64,000 nucleotides of DNA from Acinetobacter sp. ANC 5054 (GTDB taxonomy: Bacteria > Pseudomonadota > Gammaproteobacteria > Pseudomonadales > Moraxellaceae), in the NCBI RefSeq assembly GCF_002135295.1, contig NZ_NEGG01000002.1, positions 217,166 to 281,165 on the forward strand, in the 5' to 3' direction. The position numbers and the translations under genes were made by a program. The notes under the pieces were generated by a model that saw only the letters and a program-made list of their open reading frames with translations, was not told the DNA's origin and searched no databases. Positions 27,422 through 37,059 of the stretch are shown piece after piece. Numbering within the stretch: position 1 is the stretch's first letter; the number at the start of each line of letters is the position of its first letter.

Positions 27422-28762
27422 ATGACTCAAATGCGTTGGCTTGAACTGTTATCAACAGTTCGTCTTGGTAGTAATAAACATAGTTCTGAACAGGCACGTA
27501 GCCCATTTCATAAAGATTATGATCGCATTATCTTTTCGCAAAGCTTTCGTCAGCTTAACCGTAAAACCCAAGTTCACCCACTCACACAACACGACGGTAT
27601 TCATACGCGACTAACCCATTCACTTGAAGTTTCGTGTATCGGTCGTTCACTCGGCATGCTCGCTGCTGAAAAAATCAAAGACGCACTTCCAATGTGGATT
27701 TCTCCTGCCGATGTTGGCGCGATTATTCAAGCCGCATGTTTGGCACATGATATTGGTAACCCACCTTTTGGTCATGCAGGTGAGTATGCGATTCGTGAAT
27801 GGTTTGATGATGCTTCACATACAGACTTTCTCAGAGATTTAAGTCCTGAAGAAGAAGCCGATGTACGTCAATTTGAAGGTAATGCACAAGGTTTACGCTT
27901 ACTGACTAAAATTGATTATCACCCCAATGCAGGCGGTATGCGTCTTACTTTCGCAACATTAGGAGCTTACTTAAAGTACCCATGGCTATCCAAAACCATT
28001 GCTTCTCAAGGTAATACGCCTGCCAGTCAACGTGCCAAGTTTGGTTGCTATCAAGCGGAAAAGGAAATTTTAAAACAAATAGCTGAACAGCTCGGACTCA
28101 TTCAACTTGGGCCAGACCATTACTGCCGTCATCCACTCACCTATTTATTAGAAGCAGCGGACGACATGTGCTATGCCTTAATTGATCTAGAAGATGGCAT
28201 TATTTTAAACATGTTGTCTTATGAAGAAGTTGAGCCAATTTTTCTCAGTCTTTTAGGCGACTATAGTGTTCCTATTGAACTGTCGATGCCTGATACCACA
28301 TGGCAACAAAAGATTGCTGCATTACGTGGTCGCGTCATGAAGCGTTTAGTTGAGGAAGTGACGACTGCTTTTGCTCGTCAACATACTGAAATCTTGTCGG
28401 GGCAGCTGAAAGGCAGCTTATTGCAATACTGTAGTGCTGACATAGAAATGGGCATCAATCGTGCCAAAGAGCTTGCACGAGATAAAATTTTTGAACATCC
28501 ACACAAAGCAGGATTGGAAATTATTGCGCATCAAAGTCTACAAAATATTTTGGATGCCTTTATTCCTCTTACAACGCCAAATAAAACCTTAAGCTTTAAA
28601 GAGCAACGCTTGATGTCGATCCTGCATCGCGCGGGGGCGCATTTTGGAATTTCACATTATGACAATATTATGCAAGTACTCGACATTATTTCGAAGTTCT
28701 CCGACCATCAGGCTTATAACTTAGCGCAAGAGTTACAAGGCAATAAGGTTGGGTTCTTTTAA
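27422..28762 (+). CDS. dgt: dGTP triphosphohydrolase
   Basis: HD-domain enzyme splitting dGTP to deoxyguanosine and triphosphate. The metal-binding residues appear as THSLEVS (His near 65) and the HD pair in CLAHDIGNPPFGHAGE near 116; a later Asp lies in LEAADDMCYALIDLEDG. 446 residues, normal for the long Dgt type. The ribosome-binding site is weak, and a second in-frame ATG nine bases later (27431) is possible. ruvA follows in the same direction after a 112-bp gap, without a clear terminator. Confidence 0.92.
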   Translation: MTQMRWLELLSTVRLGSNKHSSEQARSPFHKDYDRIIFSQSFRQLNRKTQVHPLTQHDGIHTRLTHSLEVSCIGRSLGMLAAEKIKDALPMWISPADVGAIIQAACLAHDIGNPPFGHAGEYAIREWFDDASHTDFLRDLSPEEEADVRQFEGNAQGLRLLTKIDYHPNAGGMRLTFATLGAYLKYPWLSKTIASQGNTPASQRAKFGCYQAEKEILKQIAEQLGLIQLGPDHYCRHPLTYLLEAADDMCYALIDLEDGIILNMLSYEEVEPIFLSLLGDYSVPIELSMPDTTWQQKIAALRGRVMKRLVEEVTTAFARQHTEILSGQLKGSLLQYCSADIEMGINRAKELARDKIFEHPHKAGLEIIAHQSLQNILDAFIPLTTPNKTLSFKEQRLMSILHRAGAHFGISHYDNIMQVLDIISKFSDHQAYNLAQELQGNKVGFF

Positions 28763-28874
28763 ATCTTATAGAAGGCAAAGGCTAGTAATTCACTGGCCAT
28801 CACGCTAATCTCACAACAAATTGAAAAGATGGGCAATTGCCCATTCCTGAACTGAAATAAAGCGAATAAATCAA

Positions 28875-29477
28875 ATGATCGGATGTTTAATTGGCGAAGT
28901 GCTTGCACTGGAAGCACCAACAGTATTACTCAATGTAAATGGTGTGGGCTATGAAATTGATACTCCACTTTCTACATTTTGCCAGTTACAAAAAGGTCAG
29001 AAAGTCACTTTATGGACACATCTTGCAGTTCGTGAAGATGCACAACTCCTTTATGGCTTTAGCAATGCTCAAGAAAAATTAATTTTCCGCACTTTACTTA
29101 AAGTGAATGGCGTTGGCCCAAAAATGGCTTTAGGCATTCTATCGACCTTAAGCGTTGAAATGCTGATTCATACTGTAGAAAATGAAGACGTAAATACGCT
29201 GGTTAAAGTACCGGGTGTCGGTAAAAAAACTGCTGAACGTCTAATGATAGAACTCCGCGACCGCTTTAAGGCAATGTCATCTGGTGTTGCTCCTAGCAAC
29301 TCAACAGCCACACAAATTCAATTTACAGGTAACTCTGCTGTTGCTGAAGCAGAAGCGGCATTGCAATCATTAGGCTACAAACCAATTGAAGCACAAAAAT
29401 TAGTAAATGCAGCCAAAGGTGACTTTACTGAAGCCAGCGACATTATTCGTGCTGCATTAAAGTCGATGAATAAGTAA
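28875..29477 (+). CDS. ruvA: Holliday junction branch-migration protein RuvA
   Basis: DNA-binding subunit that grips the Holliday junction and loads the RuvB motor. 200 residues: an N-terminal OB-fold (MIGCLIGEVLALEAPTVLLN), two helix-hairpin-helix motifs around 73-90 (LKVNGVGPKMALGIL) and 108-125 (VKVPGVGKKTAERL), and a C-terminal RuvB-binding domain after residue 150. ruvB follows, separated by 281 bp holding an intergenic repeat, which is wider than usual. Confidence 0.96.
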   Translation: MIGCLIGEVLALEAPTVLLNVNGVGYEIDTPLSTFCQLQKGQKVTLWTHLAVREDAQLLYGFSNAQEKLIFRTLLKVNGVGPKMALGILSTLSVEMLIHTVENEDVNTLVKVPGVGKKTAERLMIELRDRFKAMSSGVAPSNSTATQIQFTGNSAVAEAEAALQSLGYKPIEAQKLVNAAKGDFTEASDIIRAALKSMNK

Positions 29478-29521
29478 ACCTTTATACGCTGAATCACAAT
29501 GATAGAGTGATACGCGAAAAT

Positions 29522-29653
29522 GTCATTCGCAACTGTTCGAGACAGGAAGCTTTTGCAAGATAATGTTTCTGCGATATAGTTGATTCGCATCAACATTCGA
29601 CGAGTTTTGCGAATGACAATGGTTTTGCTTACTTTTGCCGAAACAAAAGTAAG
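29522..29653. repeat. Intergenic palindromic repeat, family A, copy 2
   Basis: Same layout as 17614-17747: GTCATTCGCAACTGTTCGAG and CGAGTTTTGCGAATGAC as terminal inverted repeats (29522-29617) and the hairpin CTTACTTTT/AAAAGTAAG at 29628-29653. It separates ruvA from ruvB and could alter transcript processing or act as a partial terminator. Confidence 0.75.
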
Positions 29654-29758
29654 GCGAACCGCAGGTTATTCCTGAAGTAAAAATAGTATTGAAAAGACCC
29701 CGCCATGCCTAACGCATGTTTTTTGTTTTTTTAAATCGTATTAATTGAAGCCAAACTT

Positions 29759-30760
29759 ATGCAAGACCGTCTTATCAGTGGTTCAGAAAAACCCGAGGAC
29801 CACTTCGACCGTGCCATCCGCCCAACGTCACTAGAAGACTACATCGGACAACCCGTTGTTCGTGAACAAATGGAAATTTTCATTGGCGCTGCTCGTGGCC
29901 GCGAAGAAGCCCTCGATCACACCCTTATTTTTGGCCCACCGGGTTTAGGTAAAACCACACTTGCCAATATTATTGCGCGTGAAATGGGTGGCAACCTAAA
30001 ATCTACTTCAGGTCCAGTTCTTGAACGTGCTGGTGACTTAGCTGCAATGCTGACCAACCTTGAAGAAGGCGATGTACTGTTTATTGATGAAATTCATCGC
30101 TTATCACCTGTCATTGAAGAAATTTTGTATCCAGCAATGGAAGATTACCAACTGGATATCATGATTGGTGAAGGCCCTGCTGCACGTTCAATCAAACTCG
30201 ATTTACCACCATTCACGCTCGTTGCCGCAACGACACGTGCAGGTTTGCTGACCTCACCATTGCGTGACCGTTTCGGGATTGTGCAACGCCTTGAATTCTA
30301 TTCGGTGAAAGACTTAACACATATTGTGAATCGTTCAGCAAACTTAATGGATGTGCCTATTACAGATGAAGGTGCACAAGAAGTTGCTCGTCGTGCACGC
30401 GGTACACCACGTATTGCCAACCGACTATTAAGACGTGTTCGCGACTATGCCCAAGTCAAAGGCACAGGCGAAGTCACCCAAGACATGGCACAGCGTGCGC
30501 TCGACATGCTGAATGTCGACAAAGATGGTCTAGACACTTTAGACCGCCGTTATCTTTCAATGTTATTGGAACGTTTTGATGGCGGGCCTGCGGGTGTTGA
30601 AGCTTTGGCAGCAGCCATGGCAGAAGATTCAGGCACATTGGAAGATGTGATAGAGCCATATTTAATTCAGCAAGGTTATGTCATGCGTACCGCACGTGGA
30701 CGTATTGCTACCAATATGGCGTATTTACAGTTTGGTATGACACCGCCAGAACCGAAATAA
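29759..30760 (+). CDS. ruvB: Holliday junction helicase RuvB
   Basis: AAA+ motor that drives branch migration with RuvA. 333 residues. Walker [10 protein letters not shown] near residue 64, Walker [12 protein letters not shown] near 112, sensor 1 in VAATTRAG near 160, arginine finger region PLRDRFG, and a C-terminal winged-helix domain ([19 protein letters not shown]). Normal length. Expected resolvase gene ruvC is not in the window. Confidence 0.97.
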   Translation: MQDRLISGSEKPEDHFDRAIRPTSLEDYIGQPVVREQMEIFIGAARGREEALDHTLIFGPPGLGKTTLANIIAREMGGNLKSTSGPVLERAGDLAAMLTNLEEGDVLFIDEIHRLSPVIEEILYPAMEDYQLDIMIGEGPAARSIKLDLPPFTLVAATTRAGLLTSPLRDRFGIVQRLEFYSVKDLTHIVNRSANLMDVPITDEGAQEVARRARGTPRIANRLLRRVRDYAQVKGTGEVTQDMAQRALDMLNVDKDGLDTLDRRYLSMLLERFDGGPAGVEALAAAMAEDSGTLEDVIEPYLIQQGYVMRTARGRIATNMAYLQFGMTPPEPK

Positions 30761-31161
30761 AGATCAGATATGGGAGTATAAAAACTCCCTATTCTTTAAA
30801 TATTTTTTAAATTTTACAATTTTTTGTGACATGTTGCTGAACTAAAAAACTAAAGATACCAATCAAAAACAGGCTATTGCTAGATATATTGCTGCATATT
30901 TAAATGCACTTATAAAATAAAAATTAAGTAGATTATGAGCAGTAGCTTTAATTGAATATAGAGTGCTTATATTTAAAGAACATTCACAAAGTTTTATGCG
31001 AGTTGAAACCTTGTGCCATTGGACTGATGACTCACGGTGCTAAACTGCCCGTCATTGATGTACTTGACGATTTAAACATTTAAAGTCATGTTTTCACATG
31101 ATGAATTTTTTTAGTTTCAGTGCAGCCAAAAACCAATCAGATTTAACAACGGAACACTCTC
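30761..31161. other. Gap between ruvB and ybgC
   Basis: 401 bp. A hairpin GGGAGT/ACTCCC at 30772-30789 is a weak terminator for ruvB. A 27-codon open segment ends at 31083 (listed separately as a possible remnant). The last 80 bp should hold the promoter of the tol operon. Confidence 0.5.
31000..31083 (+). pseudogene. Possible gene remnant, 3' end only
   Basis: An open segment reading ELKPCAIGLMTHGAKLPVID, then VLDDLNI and stop, has protein-like composition, unlike the surrounding AT-rich spacer, but no start signal. The pattern of a hydrophobic helix followed by GA-K-L vaguely recalls FlhC-type proteins; this is a weak impression, not an assignment. Confidence 0.25.
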
Positions 31162-31569
31162 ATGGCGAACAAATTCGAATTCAACATTCGTGTCTATATT
31201 GAAGATACAGATGCAGGCGGTATCGTTTATCATGCCAACCACATCCGCTTCATGGAGCGTACACGTACAGAATGGCTTCGCGCATCAGGCGTTGATCACT
31301 ACTGGCATCAAAAAGATTATAATTTTGTCGTACATAAAATTAATGTGAAATATTCACGCCCTATATTAATGGATGACCTGATTACTGTTACAGCAAGTGT
31401 AGTTTCGTGTAAGGCTACGTCATTTGTATTGCAACAAAATATTTATCGTGGTGATATGATGCTGGCATCAGGTGAGGTAGAATTGGCATGTATCAGTTCA
31501 GAGATGAAACCACGTCGCTTACCTGATGAAATACGTGAACTAATTCAGAAAGAATTGGAACAAGATTAA
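31162..31569 (+). CDS. ybgC: Tol-Pal-associated acyl-CoA thioesterase YbgC
   Basis: Hot-dog-fold thioesterase, first gene of the tol operon in most gammaproteobacteria. 135 residues. The catalytic Asp lies in RVYIEDTDAGGIVYHANH near residue 15-20, the 4HBT family signature, and FMERTRTEWLR follows. In relatives it hydrolyses short- or long-chain acyl-CoA and interacts with lipid synthesis proteins. GGAACACTCTC precedes the ATG. tolQ starts 29 bases after its stop. Confidence 0.94.
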   Translation: MANKFEFNIRVYIEDTDAGGIVYHANHIRFMERTRTEWLRASGVDHYWHQKDYNFVVHKINVKYSRPILMDDLITVTASVVSCKATSFVLQQNIYRGDMMLASGEVELACISSEMKPRRLPDEIRELIQKELEQD

Positions 31570-31598
31570 AAAAATATTATTTGGCACATGTAGTAACT

Positions 31599-32297
31599 AT
31601 GGCAACTCAACTCGAATCAACACTTAAAGTTTCAGATCTTATCCTTCAAGCAAGTCCTGTCGTTCAATTGGTAATGCTCTTGCTTTTATTGGCCTCGTTG
31701 TTCAGTTGGTATTTGATTGCCAAGTTACACATGAGTTATAAAAAAGCCCAAGCAGATGATGAACATTTTCAAAAAATTTTCTGGTCTGGTGCTGAACTCA
31801 ATACGCTTTATAACAATGCTCAACTCAACTCAAAACGTGTTGGCCTTGAAGATGTGTTTTATCAAGGTTTAGGCGAATTTTTCAAACTTAAAAAACGTAA
31901 TGCTTCATCTGCTCAGTCAGTTGAAGGCACAGAGCGTATTTTACGTGTAGGCTTAAGCCGCGACCAAGGGCATTTGGAAAATGGTCTTGGTGCCCTCGCA
32001 AGTATTGGTTCAGTTGCACCTTATGTAGGTTTATTTGGTACGGTTTGGGGCATTATGAATGCCTTCATTGGCCTGGCAGATGTAGACCAAGTGACACTTG
32101 CAACAGTAGCTCCTGGTATTGCTGAAGCTCTAATTGCCACTGCAATTGGCCTATTTGCTGCAATTCCTGCGGTATTAGCGTTTAACCATTACACAGCTAA
32201 AGGCGAAACGGTTTATAATAATCGGGCGCTATTTGCCGAAGAAATGGTTGCGTTATTACAACGCCAGTCAGTAGGTTCGACTCAGGACAATGACTAA
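31599..32297 (+). CDS. tolQ: Tol-Pal system proton-channel subunit TolQ
   Basis: Inner-membrane MotA/ExbB-type stator subunit that with TolR converts proton-motive force into motion of TolA. 232 residues from the ATG at 31599, chosen over an upstream in-frame TTG. Three hydrophobic segments: residues about 18-40, 130-150 (GLGALASIGSVAPYVGLFGT), and 165-190 (ATVAPGIAEALIATAIGLFA), the last two forming the conserved channel helices. Its stop overlaps the tolR start by one base (TAATG). Confidence 0.95.
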   Translation: MATQLESTLKVSDLILQASPVVQLVMLLLLLASLFSWYLIAKLHMSYKKAQADDEHFQKIFWSGAELNTLYNNAQLNSKRVGLEDVFYQGLGEFFKLKKRNASSAQSVEGTERILRVGLSRDQGHLENGLGALASIGSVAPYVGLFGTVWGIMNAFIGLADVDQVTLATVAPGIAEALIATAIGLFAAIPAVLAFNHYTAKGETVYNNRALFAEEMVALLQRQSVGSTQDND

Positions 32298-32746
32298 TGG
32301 CTATTCAACGTTCTGGACGCTTTGAGCGCATTAAAAAACCATTAAAAAGTGACATGAACGTCGTGCCATATATTGACGTCATGCTGGTACTTTTAGTCAT
32401 CTTTATGGTGACTGCCCCAATGATTACCACGGGTGTTAAAGTGGACTTACCACAAGCCAATGGCACACCTATGCAGGCAGAAGACCGCCCTGCTATTGTG
32501 ACATTAGAAGCTGATGGCACAATCAAACTTGAAGATAAAGCCCACAGTAACGACGTGCTTACACTTGATGAGCTGAAAGCAATTTTGACTGAATCACAAA
32601 ATCAAGCCACTGAACAGAAAAAACAAATGAGTGTGCTCATTAACGGCAGTGAATCTCGTCCTTATGGTGAAGTCATGAAACTCATGTCTGCCCTTCAGGA
32701 TGCAGGATTAACACAAGTAGGTTTACTGACTGAGCCATTAAAGTAA
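32297..32746 (+). CDS. tolR: Tol-Pal system protein TolR
   Basis: ExbD-type partner of TolQ. 149 residues: a short cytoplasmic N-terminus, one membrane helix at about 24-43 containing the proton-carrying Asp (VVPYIDVMLVLLVIFMVTAP), and a periplasmic domain. Start overlaps the tolQ stop, and tolA begins three bases after its own stop, so the three genes are translationally coupled. Confidence 0.95.
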   Translation: MAIQRSGRFERIKKPLKSDMNVVPYIDVMLVLLVIFMVTAPMITTGVKVDLPQANGTPMQAEDRPAIVTLEADGTIKLEDKAHSNDVLTLDELKAILTESQNQATEQKKQMSVLINGSESRPYGEVMKLMSALQDAGLTQVGLLTEPLK

Positions 32747-32749
32747 TTT

Positions 32750-34159
32750 ATGAACGATTTTAAAAAGCCGCCGTTTAAACAAAAAGCTGTTGCGATTGGC
32801 TTCACGCTTGGCGTGCACGTTATTGCAGTAGTTGGCTTACTTTATTTGGGCATGAGTAAACCGCCTGAGCCTCCAAAAAAAATCACGACGGTTTTAGTTA
32901 AACCAGAAGATTTAAAACCGGTGACGCGTGAAGAAACCCAGTTTGATGAAACAGCGCATGAAAATGTTGCTGAACACATCACTCAAACAGCTGAACCAAG
33001 TGTAGAACCAGCACCTGAAATTCCAACTTCTGCACCACCAAAGCCAGCCGAAACACCTAAAGCCGATCCACAAATTGCGGCACAGCAAGCACTCTCCGCA
33101 GCCAAAGCACAGCAACTTGCTGAACAAAAAGCTGCTGATCAAGCCAAACGCGCTCAAGAACAAGCAAAAGCTGCTGAAGCTGCAAAATTAAAAGCCCAAC
33201 AAGATGCAAAAGCAGCAGCGAACCGCCAGCTTGCAGAAGAAGCTGCAAAAGCCAAAGCTGATGCAACAGCTAAAGCCAATGCAGACGCTGCAAAACGCAA
33301 AGCTGCAGCAGATGAGAGAGCCAAAGCCGAAGCCTTAAATAAAGCCAATGCAGATGCCAAAGCGAAAGCTGAAAAAATTCGTGCCGATGCTATAAGAAAA
33401 GCAGAAGCTGATAAAGCTAAAGCAGCTGCAACAGCCAAAGCGAAGGCTGATGCTCAGGCAAAAGCCAATGCAGATGCTAAGGCAAAAGCTGATGCTAAAG
33501 CGAAAGCCGATGCTCAGGCCAAAGCCAATGCAGATGCTAAGGCAAAAGCAGACGCTAAAGCGAAGGCTGATACTCAGGCCAAAGCCAATGCAGATGCTAA
33601 GGCAAAAGCTGATGCTCAGGCCAAAGCAAATGCTGACGCCAAGGCAAAAGCAGACGCTAAAGCGAAAGCCGACGCACAGGCCAAAGCAAATGCTGACGCC
33701 AAGGCAAAAGCAGATGCTAAAGCGAAAGCCGATGCACAGGCCAAAGCAAATGCTGACGCCAAGGCAAAAGCAGACGCCAAAGCAAAAGCCGATGCAGAAG
33801 CACGCGAACGTGCAGCTGAGGAAGCCAAAGCATCATCTGCCCGCAAAGCCGCTGAAGAAGCCGCACAGAAAAAAGCTGAATCTAAAAAGATTGCATCAAC
33901 GGCTAAAAAAGATTTTGAAAATAAAATCAAACGTGCATGGGATACACCTTCCGACTCTGCTGGTAAGACCGCGACTGCTCGAGTAACACTGGCAGATAAT
34001 GGTTCCGTCCGATCAGTAATCGTAAATTCTAGCGATCCCGATATGAAAGCCAGTATTGAAGCTGCCGTTCGTGCTGCTGCACCTTACCCTATGCCAAGCG
34101 ATCCAGATGCTAGAGCTGAAGCACGAAGCTTTACTTCAACCTTCAAATCTTCAAACTAA
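32750..34159 (+). CDS. tolA: Cell-envelope integrity protein TolA
   Basis: Inner-membrane-anchored rod that links TolQR to Pal and TolB across the periplasm. 469 residues. One membrane helix at about 17-35, a Pro-rich segment (PPEPPKK and around 85-105), then a very long Ala/Lys/Glu helix (about 110-375), and a C-terminal globular domain III (about 380-469: ENKIKRAWDTPSDSAGKTAT at its start). The rod contains about six copies of a 20-residue repeat (KADAQAKANADAKAKADAKA type), encoded by a 60-bp DNA repeat. Longer than E. coli TolA (421), as is common here. Confidence 0.95.
   Translation: MNDFKKPPFKQKAVAIGFTLGVHVIAVVGLLYLGMSKPPEPPKKITTVLVKPEDLKPVTREETQFDETAHENVAEHITQTAEPSVEPAPEIPTSAPPKPAETPKADPQIAAQQALSAAKAQQLAEQKAADQAKRAQEQAKAAEAAKLKAQQDAKAAANRQLAEEAAKAKADATAKANADAAKRKAAADERAKAEALNKANADAKAKAEKIRADAIRKAEADKAKAAATAKAKADAQAKANADAKAKADAKAKADAQAKANADAKAKADAKAKADTQAKANADAKAKADAQAKANADAKAKADAKAKADAQAKANADAKAKADAKAKADAQAKANADAKAKADAKAKADAEARERAAEEAKASSARKAAEEAAQKKAESKKIASTAKKDFENKIKRAWDTPSDSAGKTATARVTLADNGSVRSVIVNSSDPDMKASIEAAVRAAAPYPMPSDPDARAEARSFTSTFKSSN
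33436..33795 (+). repeat. 60-bp tandem repeat inside tolA
   Basis: About six imperfect 60-bp units, clearly in register over 33436-33600 and again over 33640-33795, with one shortened unit near 33601-33640. Mutations are mostly silent (GCT/GCC/GCA, AAA/AAG). The rod length could change by unit slippage without loss of frame. Confidence 0.85.
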
Positions 34160-34807
34160 GCCTTTTAGATCCCTGCATACGTTGCGGGGATTTTTTAATT
34201 TACGTCAAGACCCAATCATAAAATACGAAAACACTTTTTTATTTTCGATACGATTACCTATCGATGCTCAAAAAATTCCTGAAAACCGTTCAATTCATAT
34301 CTCTTCTTCGACGCTGCCCAATCAGGTTTTCATCAATTTTTTCTTATATCTAATTAAAAGAAAATGGGCCTGCAAATACCATCAGCATAGCTATTCAAAA
34401 TAATAAAATGTAGCCTAAAGCCATATCACAAGCTCCATCTGAATTATGAAATGAAGAAGTTACAAAGATAAAATTTAAATCAGAAAAATTTTGATCGTGT
34501 TTTTCCGAGAATCTTTACGCTCGCTAGCATTCATTACAGAAAGCTATCAATTCGTTTTTAAATTTTCTAAACGCTTGATTCAAAAATTAAATTTACACTC
34601 GATAGAATTATCATTTTCAATTCAAATTGTGATTTTGTCTTCATCACTTTTAAGATAAACTTCAGCAAAACCGAATAAAATCTCTGCATTTTTCACAGTG
34701 TTATAACAGTTCAGTCATATTTTCATGCTTTTAATAATTCAAAATCATGCCATTATGTGACACAACCAAATATAGACAATAACTCACATTTTTAGAGTAA
34801 TTAGCGA
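34160..34807. other. Gap between tolA and tolB
   Basis: 648 bp, unusually long for the tol operon. A terminator lies at its start. The rest is AT-rich with no supported coding frame, no copy of the intergenic repeats and no obvious RNA gene. The promoter of tolB-pal must lie in its last part. Confidence 0.5.
34169..34196 (+). terminator. Terminator after tolA
   Basis: ATCCCTGC pairs with GCGGGGAT (one mismatch) and is followed by six T residues. It splits the tol cluster into ybgC-tolQRA and tolB-pal. Confidence 0.8.
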
Positions 34808-36094
34808 ATGATGGAAATGACGCGTAAACATCTACTTTGCTTAGCAATTATGACTACCTTGAGCCCAGTTTTAGTGACCCAAACCCATGCACAGCTGCAT
34901 CTTGAAATTACCAAAGCACCTGAAGCTGCACCTAAAATTGCGATTGTTCCATTTAGCAATGATGCCAACATTTACCCAGTAGTAGAAAGTGACTTAAATC
35001 GTTCAGGTAAATTTACCAGCGCATCTAAAAACTTGCCTGCTACAGCTGCAAATAACACTCCAAATGCAGAAGCATGGCAAGCAGCGAATGTACCTTATGT
35101 TGTTACTGGAACATCTAAAACCACAGCAGATGGGTCGACTGAAATTCACTATCAACTCTATGACGTAGAAAAAAAACAATACCTACTCAATGAGTTACTC
35201 ACGGTGCCCACTTCACGCTCTCGTCAAGCAGCACACATGATCAGTGATGCCATTTATCAAGCATTAACAGGTATTGCTGGTGACTTTAGTGGTCGTATTG
35301 CCTATGTACTGCGTAATGCTGCAACACCAGATCAACGTTATACCTTACAAATTGCCGATACCGATGGTGAACAACCACGCACGATTTTAACTTCACGCGA
35401 CCCGATTTTATCACCTGCGTGGACGCCTGATGCCAAAAAGTTGGCTTATGTCTCTTTTGAAACCAAACGCCCTGCGATTTACATTCAAGACTTAGCAACT
35501 GGTAATCGTGAAAAAGTTGCAAGTTTCCGTGGTTTAAATGGTGCGCCTAGCTTCTCTCCAGATGGTAAAAGCATGTTGTTTACTGCATCAATGCATGGCA
35601 ACCCTGAAATCTATCAAATGGATTTACAAACGCGCCAACTTCAGCGTATGACCAACGATACGGCGATCGACACAGAAGCACGTTATGCACCCGATGGTAA
35701 ATCATTTATTTTTACCTCTGACCGCGGTGGTTCTCCACAAATTTATAGCTACAACTTGAGTTCTGAAAGCACGAAACGTCTGACCTTCCGTGGTGCATTT
35801 AATGCACGTGGTACTTTGAGTGCTGATGGCAAAAAATTAGCACTTGTTCATCGCCCAAGTGGCAGTAACTACAAAGTAGCAGTGCAAGACATTAACTCAG
35901 GCGTGACCAACATATTAACGCCAACCAGTTTAGATGAATCGCCAAGCTTCTCACCCAATGGGCAAATGGTTGTTTATGCAACTCGCGAAGGCAATCGCGG
36001 TTTGCTTGCAATCATGTCACTGGATGGTCGTTTCCGTATGAATCTTCCAAGTGAACAAGGTGAAGTACGTGAACCTGCTTGGGCTCCTAAATAA
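34808..36094 (+). CDS. tolB: Tol-Pal periplasmic protein TolB
   Basis: Periplasmic beta-propeller that shuttles between Pal and TolA. 428 residues. A signal peptide of about 29 residues ends near THAQL; the mature N-terminal domain (about 30-165) is followed by the propeller with repeated PD-K-(L/F) blades such as LSPAWTPDAKKLAYVSFE, PSFSPDGKSMLF and RYAPDGKSFIFTSDRGG. Two other in-frame ATG codons sit near the start (34811, 34820), so the exact start is uncertain. pal follows in the same transcript. Confidence 0.95.
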   Translation: MMEMTRKHLLCLAIMTTLSPVLVTQTHAQLHLEITKAPEAAPKIAIVPFSNDANIYPVVESDLNRSGKFTSASKNLPATAANNTPNAEAWQAANVPYVVTGTSKTTADGSTEIHYQLYDVEKKQYLLNELLTVPTSRSRQAAHMISDAIYQALTGIAGDFSGRIAYVLRNAATPDQRYTLQIADTDGEQPRTILTSRDPILSPAWTPDAKKLAYVSFETKRPAIYIQDLATGNREKVASFRGLNGAPSFSPDGKSMLFTASMHGNPEIYQMDLQTRQLQRMTNDTAIDTEARYAPDGKSFIFTSDRGGSPQIYSYNLSSESTKRLTFRGAFNARGTLSADGKKLALVHRPSGSNYKVAVQDINSGVTNILTPTSLDESPSFSPNGQMVVYATREGNRGLLAIMSLDGRFRMNLPSEQGEVREPAWAPK

Positions 36095-36157
36095 GCACTT
36101 AATGTTTTATTCCACTATTTTTTACCAATATCACAATGAACCGTCATGGAGATTAAG

Positions 36158-36727
36158 ATGAACGCTGTAAAATTATTCGTACTTCCTGTTTTAGCAACAG
36201 CCTTAGTAATGACTGGCTGTGCTAGTCGTAAACCTGCTACTGATCTTCAAGCAGGTCAAAATCCATCTGGCTCAACCTCAGTCAATACTTCTGGTTTGAG
36301 TGAAGATGCTGCGCTAAATGCTCAAAATCTTGCGGGCGCATCGTCTAAAGGTGTAACTGAAGCAAACAAAGCATTTTTAGCAAAACGCGTTGTTCATTTT
36401 GACTATGACAGCTCAGAATTAACCAATGAAGACCTTCAAACCCTTCAAGCACATGCACAATTTCTCGTTGCAAATGCTAACTCTCGAGTAGCTTTAACTG
36501 GTCATACAGATGAACGTGGTACGCGCGAATACAACATGGCGCTAGGCGAGCGTCGTGCTAAAGCCGTAGAAAGCTTCCTTGTTACTACGGGTGTAAATCC
36601 AAACCAACTTGAAGCAGTCAGCTATGGTAAAGAAATGCCAGTCAATGCAGGTCATGATGAAAGTGCTTGGAAAGAGAACCGCCGCGTAGAAATCAACTAC
36701 GAAGCTGTTCCACCACTGTTAAAATAA
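36158..36727 (+). CDS. pal: Peptidoglycan-associated lipoprotein Pal
   Basis: Outer-membrane lipoprotein binding peptidoglycan via an OmpA-like domain. 189 residues from the ATG at 36158, chosen because GGAG lies seven bases before it. The lipobox VMTGC puts the acylated Cys near residue 20. A flexible Ser/Asn/Gly linker precedes the OmpA-like domain (about 80-187), with [10 protein letters not shown] and the diaminopimelate-binding [20 protein letters not shown]. Last gene of the tol cluster, followed by a strong terminator. Confidence 0.96.
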   Translation: MNAVKLFVLPVLATALVMTGCASRKPATDLQAGQNPSGSTSVNTSGLSEDAALNAQNLAGASSKGVTEANKAFLAKRVVHFDYDSSELTNEDLQTLQAHAQFLVANANSRVALTGHTDERGTREYNMALGERRAKAVESFLVTTGVNPNQLEAVSYGKEMPVNAGHDESAWKENRRVEINYEAVPPLLK

Positions 36728-36745
36728 TTCTGCATTTTGCATAAT

Positions 36746-36775
36746 AAAAAAGCACTCAACTTTGAGTGCTTTTTT
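36746..36775 (+). terminator. Terminator after pal
   Basis: AAAAAAGCACTCA pairs with TGAGTGCTTTTTT around a four-base loop. Confidence 0.92.
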
Positions 36776-36861
36776 ATTAATGAAGAAATATTTTGATTTC
36801 ATCTTAAAATTCAATCTTGATTGATCCAAAGTTTGAACTAAGATGACTGAAATTAAGGAAG

Positions 36862-37059
36862 TTATGCGCCCTCTTTTGGTTGTTCCGCATCTTCTTTTTC
36901 AGTTTGCATAGATTCAATCAGATCATGCTTATTGAATTTTTTGTATTCGGATTTTGCTTCATAGCCACTCCACGCAGCTTTAACATTGTCCGAAGAAATC
37001 TCATCTAAATTCAATCCTTCGCTCGGTGTCGGAGTCGCATCAAATTTTTTTGTGGTCAT
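36862..37059 (-). CDS. Small acidic protein of unknown function
   Basis: 65 residues, soluble, rich in Glu, Lys and Ser (MTTKKFDATPTPSEGLNLDE at the start). No signal peptide or membrane helix. The ATG has GGGAG eight bases upstream, and codon use is like neighbouring genes, so I consider it real. It likely forms its own unit between pal and fbp. No recognised family. Confidence 0.65.
   Translation of the reverse strand: MTTKKFDATPTPSEGLNLDEISSDNVKAAWSGYEAKSEYKKFNKHDLIESMQTEKEDAEQPKEGA

Noticed and set aside
33436..33795. Regular 60-bp repeats that might be taken for a CRISPR-like array
   Set aside because: There are no unique spacers; the repeats are in frame in tolA.
33616..33930. Minus-strand open frame opposite the tolA repeat, encoding Ala/Ser/Phe-rich low-complexity sequence
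   Set aside because: It is a mirror of the Ala/Lys repeat codons; there is no ribosome-binding site or domain.
34056..34403. Plus-strand open frame across the tolA end and terminator
   Set aside because: It crosses a terminator, overlaps tolA in another frame and has no protein-like features.
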